Assembly: GCA_030848545.1 (NCBI GenBank)
Contig: JAVDCA010000026.1
Location: 1 to 64,000, forward strand
DNA from: Astrobacterium formosum
GTDB lineage: Bacteria > Pseudomonadota > Alphaproteobacteria > Rhizobiales > Xanthobacteraceae
Reading direction: 5' to 3'
DNA: 64,000 nucleotides
Shown here: positions 18,179 through 25,963 of the stretch, piece after piece
How the letters are laid out: each line of letters opens with the position of its first letter
Numbering within the stretch: the stretch's first letter is position 1
The notes under the pieces: generated by a model
What the model saw: the letters and a program-made list of their open reading frames with translations, nothing else
What the model was told of the DNA's origin: nothing
Database searches by the model: none
Translations under genes and position numbers: made by a program

Positions 18179-18216
18179 CCGGGCGCGCTGCAGCCGCAAT
18201 GCTGCGCGGCGCCCGG
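18179..18216. terminator. Hairpin between convergent ndvA and allantoate amidohydrolase genes
   Basis: Arms CCGGGCGC (18179-18186) and GCGCCCGG (18209-18216) are perfectly complementary, with a partly paired interior. There is no clear U-run on either side, so it is a candidate read-through barrier rather than a proven terminator. Confidence 0.35.
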
Positions 18217-18277
18217 GGCACGATACCGAGGCGACCTTGCGGAAGACGGATCACTTGGGCAAATCAATCGCGACCGA

Positions 18278-19582
18278 TCACGCAGTGATGACCGGCGTGC
18301 CGCTCCGCCAGGATTCCGCCAAGACAAGGATCGTGTCGAGGAGGACGCGGGCGGCGACGTCCACGTCCGCCGCCGTCACGGTTTCGAGCGGCGAATGGCT
18401 GACGCCGCCATTGCCGCAGCGCACGAACAGCATGGCCATGTCGCAGATGCCGTCGAACTGGAGAGCGTCGTGGCCGGCCCCGCTGACGAGGTGAAATGGG
18501 CGCAGGCCGGCACGCCCGATCGCCTGCTCGAAAGCGGCGGCGAGCCGCGGCGCGCAGGCGACGGCCGGCGAGCGCCCGATCTCGCGGATGTCGACGGAGA
18601 CGCCGCGGCGGGCGGCGATGCGATCGATCTCGGCGAGGACATCGGCCGACGCGGCGTCGCGGGTGGCGTCGTCCACCGCACGAATATCGAGCGTGAATTC
18701 GCAGCGTCCCGGCACCACGTTGAGGGCGCCGTTCGGGATCGCGAGCCGGCCGACCGTGCCCACCAGCCCGGGCGCGGCCGCGCATCGCCGCTCGACCAGC
18801 AGCACGATTTCCGCGGCGGCGGCGGCCGCGTCGTGGCGCAGCGACATGGGCACCGTGCCGGCATGGCCGGCCACCCCGGTGATGACGACCGCATGGCGCA
18901 CGGCGCCGGCGATCGAGGAGACGATGCCCACCGGCAGATCCTCGGCGATCAGCACCGGCCCCTGCTCGATATGCACTTCGAGATAGGCGGCAAGATCGGA
19001 CCGGCGCGACAGCGACGGGATCGCAGTCGGTGCGAAGCCGTTTTCGGCAAGCGCATCGGCGAGGCGGACGCCGTCGTCGTCGTGGCGTTCCAGCCATTCG
19101 GGATCGAACCGGCCCGTGAAGGCGCAACTGCCCAGATAGGCGGTAAGGAAGCGCACGCCCTCTTCTTCGGCGAAGGCGACGACGTCGAGATGAAAGGGCA
19201 ACGCCACATTGCGGCGGGCGAGTTCCTCGGCCACGGCCAATCCCGCCAGGACGCCGAGGCGGCCATCGTATTTTCCGGCATTGCGCACCGTGTCGTAGTG
19301 CGAACCGATGACCAGCGTCCTGACCGCAGCATTGGCGGCCGGGAGGCGGCCGACCACATTGCCGATGCCGTCGATCGCCGCGGAAAGCCCCGCCTCCCCC
19401 ATCCAGGCCAGGAGATCGGCGGCCGTGGCGCGGTGCGCCGGCCGCAGGACGGTGCATTCCAGGCCCGACGGCGAATCCGAATGCGCCGCCAACCGCTCGG
19501 CCATGGCCAGAATACGTTCGCCGAAATCCCGTTTCGGGGCGGCGTCGACGCCGCTACTGTCACCGGCGCGGATCTTGCTCAC
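18278..19582 (-). CDS. allC: Allantoate amidohydrolase (M20/HyuC family)
   Basis: A 434-aa metal-dependent amidohydrolase that should hydrolyse allantoate to ureidoglycine, ammonia and CO2. The binuclear metal site of the M20 Zn-hydrolase family is visible: GSHYDTV (His), YDGRLGVLAG (Asp), FAEEEGVRF (Glu pair), YLEVHIEQGPVL (His) and SHSPLE (His) near the C-terminus. The dimerisation domain carries GVAGHAGTVPM. Related N-carbamoyl-amino-acid amidohydrolases share these motifs, but the adjacent urate and allantoin genes favour allantoate. Start GTG at 19582 has GGAGAG four bases upstream. It is divergent from puuD with 81 bp between. Confidence 0.85.
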   Translation of the reverse strand: MSKIRAGDSSGVDAAPKRDFGERILAMAERLAAHSDSPSGLECTVLRPAHRATAADLLAWMGEAGLSAAIDGIGNVVGRLPAANAAVRTLVIGSHYDTVRNAGKYDGRLGVLAGLAVAEELARRNVALPFHLDVVAFAEEEGVRFLTAYLGSCAFTGRFDPEWLERHDDDGVRLADALAENGFAPTAIPSLSRRSDLAAYLEVHIEQGPVLIAEDLPVGIVSSIAGAVRHAVVITGVAGHAGTVPMSLRHDAAAAAAEIVLLVERRCAAAPGLVGTVGRLAIPNGALNVVPGRCEFTLDIRAVDDATRDAASADVLAEIDRIAARRGVSVDIREIGRSPAVACAPRLAAAFEQAIGRAGLRPFHLVSGAGHDALQFDGICDMAMLFVRCGNGGVSHSPLETVTAADVDVAARVLLDTILVLAESWRSGTPVITA

Positions 19583-19634
19583 GTTCGCTCTCCGTTACTT
19601 TCGCCGCGACGGCTCTCGACAGCGCAGCGTTGCA

Positions 19635-19646
19635 CTGGCAAGCCAG
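19635..19646. promoter_or_regulatory. Palindrome in the allC-puuD divergent promoter region
   Basis: CTGGCAAGCCAG is a perfect 5-2-5 palindrome in the 81-bp gap between divergent allC and puuD. Position and symmetry make it a candidate operator controlling both directions; the binding protein is not known, the LysR regulator nearby being one possibility. Confidence 0.35.
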
Positions 19647-19663
19647 CGTATCCATAAGGGGTT

Positions 19664-20869
19664 GTGTCCATCGTGGTCCTGGTGCTCACCGAAGCCTCGA
19701 GCCTGATCCTGCGCTGGCTGCACGTCGTTGCCGGCATCGCCTGGATCGGCTCTTCGTTCTATTTCATCCACCTCGATCTGTCTTTGCGGCACCGCGCCGG
19801 CCTGCCCGACGGCGTCAAGGGCGAGACCTGGCAGGTGCACGGCGGCGGCTTCTACCACATGGTGAAGTACCTCGTGGCACCTTCCCGCATGCCCGACGAA
19901 CTCACCTGGTTCAAGTGGGAAGCCTATACGACCTGGCTGTCGGGCTTCGCCCTCCTGGTCCTGGTCTACTATCTGGGTGCCGACCTCTACCTGATCGACC
20001 GCGGCGTCCTCGACCTCACCGCCGCGCAGGCGGCCGCGGTGGCGTTCGCAAGCCTCCTCGTGGCCTGGCTCGCCTACGAGGCGCTGTGCCGCTCGCCGCT
20101 CGGCCGCCACGAGACCGCGCTCGCGGCGATCGGCTACGTCTTCCTGGTCGCACTCACCTACGGCTTCACCCACGTGTTTTCCGGCCGCGGCGCCTTCACC
20201 CAGATCGGCGCCCTGATCGGCACCATCATGGTGGCGAACGTCTTCGTCGTCATCATTCCCAACCAGAAGCGCATCGTCGCCGACCTCGTCGCCGGCCGCA
20301 CCCCCGATCCGGCCATGGGCGATGCCGGCAAGCAGCGCTCGGTGCACAACAACTATCTGACGCTGCCGGTCGTGTTCCTGATGATATCCAACCACTACCC
20401 GCTCCTGTACGCGACCCGCTACAACTGGCTGATCGTCGCCATCGTGCTGGCGATCGGGCCTCTGATCCGCCATTTCTACAATTCGCGCCACGCCGGGACG
20501 GGCAATCCGTGGTGGGTGTGGGCAGCGGCCGCCGCCGCCATGGGGGCGGTCGCGCTGTTGTCCGCCGCCGGACCGCGCCCCGCCGCAGTCCGGGCGGCAC
20601 CGGCGCAACCGAACTTCGCCGCCGTGCAGGACATCGTCCTGTCCCGCTGCAGCATGTGTCATGCCGGCGAACCGGTGTGGGACGGCATCGCGACGGCCCC
20701 CAAGGACGTCAGGCTCGACAGCGAGCGGGCGATCCTCGATCATGCGCGGCGGATCGAGGTGTTCGCGGTGCGCTCGAACGCCATGCCGCCCGGCAACATC
20801 ACCGAGATGACTGGCGAGGAGCGCGCGCTGCTGGCCGCCTGGCTCGCCGCAGGAGCGTGGGCGGAGTGA
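19664..20869 (+). CDS. puuD: Urate hydroxylase PuuD (membrane urate oxidase with cytochrome c domain)
   Basis: A 401-aa integral membrane protein that oxidises urate to 5-hydroxyisourate and passes electrons to the respiratory chain rather than to oxygen. It has about eight membrane segments, starting with LRWLHVVAGIAWIGSSFYFIHLD, the family hallmark, then HNNYLTLPVVFLMISNHYP in the middle. A C-terminal cytochrome c domain begins near residue 315, with heme motif CSMCH (about residue 330) and a distal MPPGN methionine. GTG at 19664 follows AAGGGG. It heads the puuD-puuE-OHCU/HIU gene series. The later steps of urate breakdown are all encoded next to it. Confidence 0.92.
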   Translation: MSIVVLVLTEASSLILRWLHVVAGIAWIGSSFYFIHLDLSLRHRAGLPDGVKGETWQVHGGGFYHMVKYLVAPSRMPDELTWFKWEAYTTWLSGFALLVLVYYLGADLYLIDRGVLDLTAAQAAAVAFASLLVAWLAYEALCRSPLGRHETALAAIGYVFLVALTYGFTHVFSGRGAFTQIGALIGTIMVANVFVVIIPNQKRIVADLVAGRTPDPAMGDAGKQRSVHNNYLTLPVVFLMISNHYPLLYATRYNWLIVAIVLAIGPLIRHFYNSRHAGTGNPWWVWAAAAAAMGAVALLSAAGPRPAAVRAAPAQPNFAAVQDIVLSRCSMCHAGEPVWDGIATAPKDVRLDSERAILDHARRIEVFAVRSNAMPPGNITEMTGEERALLAAWLAAGAWAE

Positions 20870-20881
20870 CTTGAAAATTTC

Positions 20882-20967
20882 GTAGCCCGGATGGAGCGAA
20901 GCGAAATCCGGGTCTTTTGACAGCATCGAGAACGAACCCGGATTTCGCTTCGCTCCATCCGGGCTAC
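20882..20967. repeat. Perfect 32-bp inverted repeat between puuD and puuE
   Basis: The arms at 20882-20913 and 20936-20967 are perfectly complementary over 32 bp, with a 22-nt spacer. Each arm contains GTAGCCCGGATGGAGCGAAG and its complement. This sequence type recurs as an intergenic repeat in many proteobacterial genomes. In the puuD-puuE transcript it would form a very stable stem 18 nt before the puuE start codon and could alter decay or translation. Confidence 0.9.
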
Positions 20968-20985
20968 AGAGAACGGGCGTTCGAA

Positions 20986-21927
20986 ATGACCAAATCCGCG
21001 TCTCCCTATCCCCGCGACCTCCTCGGCTACGGCCGCAATCCGCCCGATCCGCGCTGGCCGGGCGACGCCCGTGTGGCGGTGCAGTTCGTCCTCAACTACG
21101 AGGAGGGTGGCGAGAACTCGATCCTGCACGGCGACGCCGCCTCGGAGGCGTTCCTGTCCGATGTGCTCGGCGCCCAGCCATGGCCGGGCCAGCGGCACAT
21201 GAACGTGGAATCCATGTACGAATACGGCTCGCGGGCCGGCTTCTGGCGCGTCTGGCGCATGTTTTCCGAACGCAAGCTGCCCCTCACCGTGTTCGGGGTC
21301 GCAACCGCGCTCGCAAAGAATGCCGAGACCGTCGCCGCCATGCGGGAGGCGGGCTGGGAGATCGCGAGCCACGGCCTGAAATGGATCGACTATCGCAACG
21401 TACCCCTCGACGAGGAACGCGCCCACATGGGCGAGGCGATCCGCATCCACACCCAAGCGACCGGCGAGCGCCCGCTCGGCTGGTATATCGGTCGCGGCTC
21501 GGAAAACTCACTCGGGCTCGTGCTGGAGGAAGGCGGCTTTCTCTATTCGTCGGACTCCTATGCGGACGACCTGCCGTACTGGATCAAGAGTCCCAAGGGG
21601 CCGCACCTGATCATTCCCTATACGCTCGACGCCAACGACATGCGCTTCATCAACCCGCAGGGCTTTTCCGGCAGCGACGACTTCTTCGGCTATCTGCGCG
21701 ACGCCTTCGACATTCTCTACGCCGAAGGGGCGCACGCGCCCAAGATGATGTCGATCGGCCTGCACTGCCGCCTGGTCGGCCGCCCCGGCCGCGCCATGGC
21801 CCTCGACCGCTTCCTCGACCATATCGGCCGCCATGACCAGGTGTGGGTTGCAACAAGGCTCGCCATCGCGCGTCACTGGCATGCCGAGCATCGGGACCTT
21901 GCCGAAGCCGCGTTCGCCGTCCCATGA
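20986..21927 (+). CDS. puuE: Allantoinase PuuE (polysaccharide-deacetylase fold)
   Basis: A 313-aa allantoinase of the metal-independent PuuE type, which opens the allantoin ring to allantoate and is unrelated to the metallo-amidohydrolase AllB. The NodB-like fold shows PVQF-type core strand AVQFVLNYEEGGENSILHGD near residues 27-46, MYEYGSRAGFWR, EIASHGLKWIDY and GWYIGRGSENS. Length fits characterised members (about 308 aa). ATG at 20986 gives the usual DLLGYGRNPPDPRWPG start; the longer in-frame extension would run through the inverted repeat. The next gene begins 10 bp downstream, so the two are probably co-transcribed. Confidence 0.92.
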   Translation: MTKSASPYPRDLLGYGRNPPDPRWPGDARVAVQFVLNYEEGGENSILHGDAASEAFLSDVLGAQPWPGQRHMNVESMYEYGSRAGFWRVWRMFSERKLPLTVFGVATALAKNAETVAAMREAGWEIASHGLKWIDYRNVPLDEERAHMGEAIRIHTQATGERPLGWYIGRGSENSLGLVLEEGGFLYSSDSYADDLPYWIKSPKGPHLIIPYTLDANDMRFINPQGFSGSDDFFGYLRDAFDILYAEGAHAPKMMSIGLHCRLVGRPGRAMALDRFLDHIGRHDQVWVATRLAIARHWHAEHRDLAEAAFAVP

Positions 21928-21937
21928 TCGAACGGCC

Positions 21938-22828
21938 ATGATCCAAAACCCGATTCCGCTCGACGACCTCAACCGCGCCGACAAACGCGCCTTCCTGGCT
22001 ACCCTCGGGGACATGTTCGAAAATGCCCCCTGGGTCGCCGAGGCGGTCATGGCGCGGCGCCCCTTCGCGAGCCTCGCAGCACTGTTTTCGGCCATGACGG
22101 GCGCCGTCGCCGCCTCGTCGCGGGAAATGAAGCTCGCCCTGATCTTCGGCCACCCCGACCTCGCCGGCAAAGCCGCGCGCGCCGGCGACCTCACCGTGCA
22201 TTCGCGCGCCGAACAATCGAGCGCCGGCCTCGACCGACTGAACGAGGTGGAATACGCCGCGTTCCAGCGCCTGAACGACGACTACCGCGCCAAGTTCGGC
22301 TTCCCGTTCATCATCTGCGTGCGCCGGCACACCAAGGCGTCGATCCTGCGCGAGTTCGAACGCCGGCTCGCTCTCGACAATGACGCCGAGATCGAGGCAG
22401 CCCTGGCCGAGATCTTCCGCATTGTCGCGCTGCGCCTCGACCAGCGCATCACGGCGGCGGACCGGCTCGCGGTCTTCGGCCGCCTGTCCACCCATGTGCT
22501 CGACACCTGGTCGGGCCGCCCCGCCGCGGGCGTCGCCGTGTCGCTCTGGGAGCGCTCGGAGAGTGACGATACCCTCATCGTGAATACGGTGACGAACGCG
22601 GACGGGCGCACCGACGCGCCGCTCATCCACGATCGACCGTTGCCGATCGGCAGCTACGAGTTGCGTTTCGCGCTCGCTGCTTATTTCGCGGGCATGGGGG
22701 CGTCGCTCTCCGATCCGCCCTTCCTCGACACAGTGCCGATCCGCTTTTCCATCGCCGAAGCGGAGGGCCATTACCACGTACCTTTGCTGGCGACGCCGTG
22801 GGGGTTTTCGACCTATCGGGGCAGCTGA
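21938..22828 (+). CDS. Fused OHCU decarboxylase / 5-hydroxyisourate hydrolase
   Basis: A 296-aa fusion carrying both steps from 5-hydroxyisourate to S-allantoin. The N-terminal OHCU decarboxylase (about residues 5-165) shows IFGHPDLAGKAA with the catalytic His, then QSSAGLDRL and FPFIICVRRHTK. The C-terminal transthyretin-like HIU hydrolase (about 183-296) shows LSTHVLDTWSGRPAAGV, then HYHVPLLATPWGFSTYRGS with the terminal YRGS signature. This domain order is also that of the plant allantoin synthase; many bacteria have two separate genes. The ATG at 21938 lies 10 bp after puuE, so translation is probably linked. Confidence 0.93.
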   Translation: MIQNPIPLDDLNRADKRAFLATLGDMFENAPWVAEAVMARRPFASLAALFSAMTGAVAASSREMKLALIFGHPDLAGKAARAGDLTVHSRAEQSSAGLDRLNEVEYAAFQRLNDDYRAKFGFPFIICVRRHTKASILREFERRLALDNDAEIEAALAEIFRIVALRLDQRITAADRLAVFGRLSTHVLDTWSGRPAAGVAVSLWERSESDDTLIVNTVTNADGRTDAPLIHDRPLPIGSYELRFALAAYFAGMGASLSDPPFLDTVPIRFSIAEAEGHYHVPLLATPWGFSTYRGS

Positions 22829-22930
22829 GAGCTCGCCCAAAATTTAGGCGTCTGTGAACAGCACGCCCAATCTTGCTGCATGACGGCCGAGGAAATGATA
22901 GCTCAAGGACGCCTCCCGGCCGTCAATGGC

Positions 22931-22946
22931 TGGCACACGGATTGCT
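22931..22946 (+). promoter_or_regulatory. Sigma-54 (RpoN) promoter
   Basis: TGGCACACGGATTGCT matches the -24/-12 consensus TGGCACG-N4-TTGCW at every position except one (A for G at position 7). The predicted start, 12 bases after the -12 C, is about 22957, leaving a 33-nt leader before the ATG at 22990. It points to NtrC-type nitrogen control of the ABC transporter for the urate island. Confidence 0.75.
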
Positions 22947-22989
22947 CAAGAGGCGGCGACCTCCCCCGATTGGTGAAAGGGAACGTGTT

Positions 22990-24006
22990 ATGACCGTGAA
23001 GCTTCTTGCCCGCCTCGCGGCGGCTGCGGCGGTGAGTGCCGTCTGCGCCGGCTCCGCGTTGGCCCAAACCGACGTCAAGTTCGCTCTCGACTGGAAGTTC
23101 GAAGGTCCCTCGGCACCCTATTTCGTCGCCATCGACAAGGGGTACTACAAGGCCGAAGGTCTCAATGTGACGGTCGATACCGGACCCGGATCGGTCGCGG
23201 GCATCGCCCGCGTCGCCGCCGGCACCTATCCGATCGGCTTCTTCGACATCAATTCGCTGTTCAAGTTCCGCGACCAGAATCCGGACAAGAAGGTCACGGC
23301 CGTGATGATGGTCTACGACCGGCCGCCGTTCGCCATCGCGACCACCACCAAGACCGGCATCACCAAGCCGAAGGACCTGGAAGGCAAAGTGCTCGGCGCG
23401 CCGGCCGCCGACGGCGCCTTCGCGCAGTGGAAGGCCTTCGTGAAGGAAAACGGCATCGAGGATTCCAAGGTCAAGATCGAGAACATCGGCTTCCCGGTGC
23501 GCGAGCCCATGCTCGCCGACGGCAAGGTCGACGCCATTACGGGCTTCTCCTTCTCGATGCACTTCAACCTGATGCAGAAGGGTCTGAAGCCCGAGCAGAT
23601 CAAGACGCTGTTGATGTCCGACTACGGCCTCGTCCTCTACGGCAATGCCATCATGGTCAACCCCGACTTCGCCAAGGCGAACCCGAAGGTGATCCAGGGC
23701 TTCGTGCGCGCCACCATCAAGGGCGTGATCGACACCATCAAGGACCCCGAAGGCGCCATCAAGTCGGTGATGAAGCGCAACGACACCGGCGACGAGAAGA
23801 TCGAACTCGATCGCCTCAAGATGTCGATCCGCGACAACTTCGTCACCCCGTGGGTCAAGGCCAACGGCATCGGCGGCGTCGACATGGACCGCATGGAAAA
23901 GTCGATCGCCCAGATCGCCTTGACCTATGACTTCAAGAACCGGCCCAAGGCGGCGGACGTCTTCACCAGTGAATACCTGCCGCCGGCGGCAGAGCGGAAG
24001 TTCTGA
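22990..24006 (+). CDS. ABC transporter substrate-binding protein, NMT1/THI5-like
   Basis: A 338-aa periplasmic binding protein with a signal peptide at residues 1-25 (AAAAAVSAVCAGSALAQ). Core motifs are KFALDWKFEGPSAPYFVAID, GYYKAEGLNVTVDTGPGS, GVLGAPAADGAFAQW-like KVLGAPAADGAFAQW and GFPVREPMLADGKVDAITGFS. It is paralogous to the protein at 13863-14891. The ATPase and permease follow after 300 bp. NMT1/SsuA-like proteins bind pyrimidine precursors, sulfonates, nitrate or riboflavin-type ligands; urate-pathway neighbours and the sigma-54 promoter favour a purine or ureide, by inference. AAGGGAA precedes the ATG. Confidence 0.88.
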   Translation: MTVKLLARLAAAAAVSAVCAGSALAQTDVKFALDWKFEGPSAPYFVAIDKGYYKAEGLNVTVDTGPGSVAGIARVAAGTYPIGFFDINSLFKFRDQNPDKKVTAVMMVYDRPPFAIATTTKTGITKPKDLEGKVLGAPAADGAFAQWKAFVKENGIEDSKVKIENIGFPVREPMLADGKVDAITGFSFSMHFNLMQKGLKPEQIKTLLMSDYGLVLYGNAIMVNPDFAKANPKVIQGFVRATIKGVIDTIKDPEGAIKSVMKRNDTGDEKIELDRLKMSIRDNFVTPWVKANGIGGVDMDRMEKSIAQIALTYDFKNRPKAADVFTSEYLPPAAERKF

Positions 24007-24016
24007 ATCAGTTCGG

Positions 24017-24179
24017 CCTCATCCTGAGGAGCGCTCTTCTTGGCGCGTGTCTCGAAGGATGGGGCCGCCACCTATGTCGGGTCTACCCGACATAGGCACT
24101 TTGAGTTTCCAAGTCGGCCAAGGCCGACTTGGATGCCCTTCGAGACGGGCGCGAAGAGCGCGCCCTCCTCAGGGTGAGG
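24017..24179. repeat. Composite intergenic palindromic repeat (CCTCA-CCTGAGG type)
   Basis: Outer arms at 24017-24029 and 24167-24179 are complementary over 13 bp with one mismatch. Two smaller perfect hairpins sit inside: TATGTCGGGT with its complement near 24074-24096, and AAGTCGGCC with its complement near 24111-24130. A known style of repeat in Bradyrhizobium-like genomes. It lies between the binding-protein gene and its ATPase gene, where a strong fold could lower downstream expression. Confidence 0.8.
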
Positions 24180-24310
24180 GCAGGTGGATGGTTTGTTCTT
24201 GAACTACACAAGGCCTAGGTGTTCGCCACGAGGCGATTGCAGGCGTGCCCCCTTGGTAAGACGCGTTTAGGCCGGCGCCAGGCGGGCCGGTCGTCGAGGA
24301 GAGACGTTCA

Positions 24311-25144
24311 GTGTTGCACAAGCCGGAGAGTGCCACGTCGAGCGCCCCGACAGCGACGAAGGACAGCGTCGTCATCGACGACGTCACCCTGATCTACAAG
24401 GGATCGGCAAGCGAAGTCGTCGCGTTGCGCGGCACGTCGCTCACCGTCCGTCGCGGCGACTTCGCCGCCGTGGTGGGCCCGTCCGGCTGCGGCAAATCCT
24501 CCCTGATGCGGCTCGTCACCGGCCTCGCTCCGCCCGACCACGGCACCATCACGGTGTTCGGCGACAAGGTGCGCGGCCCGGTCAAGATCGCCGGCATGGC
24601 GTTCCAGAACCCGAACCTCCTGCCCTGGCGAAAAGTCGTCGACAACGTCATGCTGCCGCTCGAAATCGTCGAGCCGCACCGCCACCGCTTCCGTGCCGAC
24701 AAGGCCAAGTACCGCGCCCAGGCCGATGCGCTGTTGAAGACCGTCGGGCTCGACGGCTTCGGCGAGCGCTACCCGTGGGAACTCTCCGGCGGCATGCAGC
24801 AACGCGTGTCGCTATGCCGGGCGCTCATCCACGAGCCCGCGCTCCTGATGCTCGACGAGCCGTTCGCGGCGCTCGACGTCTTCACGCGCGAGGAACTGTG
24901 GTGCGTGCTGCGCGACCTGTGGCAGAAGCTCGGCTTCACCGTCATCCTGGTGACCCACGACCTGCGCGAAGCCGCCTTCCTGGCCGACAGGATCCACGTC
25001 ATGAGCGCACGCCCCGGCCGCATCGTCATGACCAAGACCGTCGATCTCCCGCGTCCGCGCGATCTCGACATCTGCTTCGAGCCGCAATTCGTCGACATCG
25101 TGCACGAACTGCGCGCCAAGATCGCCGAGGTGCGCAACGCATGA
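24311..25144 (+). CDS. ABC transporter ATP-binding protein (NitT/TauT type)
   Basis: A 277-aa ATPase. Walker A is VGPSGCGKSSLMRL near residue 57, Q-loop FQNPNLLPWRKV, signature ELSGGMQQRVSLCRAL, Walker B LLMLDEPFAALD and the H-loop VTHDLREAAFLADR. The NLLPWRKV Q-loop is typical of the SsuB/TauB/ThiZ group that works with NMT1-type binding proteins. The GTG at 24311 follows GGAGAG. Its stop overlaps the permease start by four bases (ATGA), so the two are translationally coupled. It probably energises import for the binding protein at 22990 and perhaps also the one at 13863. Confidence 0.92.
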   Translation: MLHKPESATSSAPTATKDSVVIDDVTLIYKGSASEVVALRGTSLTVRRGDFAAVVGPSGCGKSSLMRLVTGLAPPDHGTITVFGDKVRGPVKIAGMAFQNPNLLPWRKVVDNVMLPLEIVEPHRHRFRADKAKYRAQADALLKTVGLDGFGERYPWELSGGMQQRVSLCRALIHEPALLMLDEPFAALDVFTREELWCVLRDLWQKLGFTVILVTHDLREAAFLADRIHVMSARPGRIVMTKTVDLPRPRDLDICFEPQFVDIVHELRAKIAEVRNA

Positions 25145-25911
25145 ACAACACGATGGAAAAGCTCTCGCCCTGGCTGTTCACCATCGGGCTCTTCGTCATC
25201 TGGGAGGCGGCCTGCCGCGTCTTCCAGGTCGACAAGTTCATCCTGCCGGCGCCATCGGAGGCCTTCGCCGCCATGGTGCAGTACTGGCGGCCGCTGATGC
25301 GCCATTCGGCGGTGACCCTGTGGACCACCATGGCGGGCTTCGCGCTCGCGATCGTGTTCGGCATCGTGCTCGGCCTCGTCGTCGGCTGGTCGCGCACGAT
25401 CTATCGCGGACTCTATCCGGTGATGATCGGCTTCAACTCCATCCCCAAGGTGGCGGTGGTGCCGATCCTGATCATGTGGTTCGGCATCGGCGAGGTACCG
25501 GCGATCCTGACCGCGTTCCTGATCTCGTTCTTCCCGATCGTCGTCAACGTGGCGACCGGGCTCGCCACCATGGAGCCGGAGCTCGAAGACGTGCTGCGCG
25601 CGCTCGGCGCCAGCAAGCTCGACATCATGCTGAAAGTGGGCATTCCGCGTACCCAACCCTATCTGTTCGGCTCGCTGAAGGTTGCGATCACCCTCGCCTT
25701 CGTGGGCACGGTGGTGTCGGAGACCGTCGGCGCCAATGCGGGGCTCGGCTACCAGATCGCGCTCGCGGGCTCCAATTTCCAGATGCCGCTCGTGTTCGCG
25801 GCGCTCCTCCTGCTCGCCGTCGAAGGCATCGCCATGTACGCGGCGTTCGCCTCGGTGGAGCAGCACTTCACCCGTTGGGCGTTCCGCTCTTCCATGAGCG
25901 CGGGGGGATGA
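25141..25911 (+). CDS. ABC transporter permease (BPD/TauC-SsuC type)
   Basis: A 256-aa inner-membrane permease with about six membrane segments. FILPAPSEAFAAMVQYW near residues 37-53 is the conserved pre-domain, and the EAA-type cytoplasmic loop reads ALGASKLDIMLKVGIP near 160. The family marker GIGEVPAILTAFLISFFPI is also present. The ATGA overlap with the ATPase gene fixes the start. Together with the ATPase and binding protein it forms a complete importer, next to genes for urate breakdown. No further gene follows in this operon. Confidence 0.92.
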   Translation: MNNTMEKLSPWLFTIGLFVIWEAACRVFQVDKFILPAPSEAFAAMVQYWRPLMRHSAVTLWTTMAGFALAIVFGIVLGLVVGWSRTIYRGLYPVMIGFNSIPKVAVVPILIMWFGIGEVPAILTAFLISFFPIVVNVATGLATMEPELEDVLRALGASKLDIMLKVGIPRTQPYLFGSLKVAITLAFVGTVVSETVGANAGLGYQIALAGSNFQMPLVFAALLLLAVEGIAMYAAFASVEQHFTRWAFRSSMSAGG

Positions 25912-25963
25912 TACCGACGGCGACGCGCCGTTGCGAAAGCGCAACGACGCTTCGAACCTGCAC

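Noticed and set aside
19583..19663. Sigma-54 promoter in the allC-puuD gap
   Set aside because: TGGCTTGCCAGTGCA on the minus strand looks similar, but GG and GC are one base too close.
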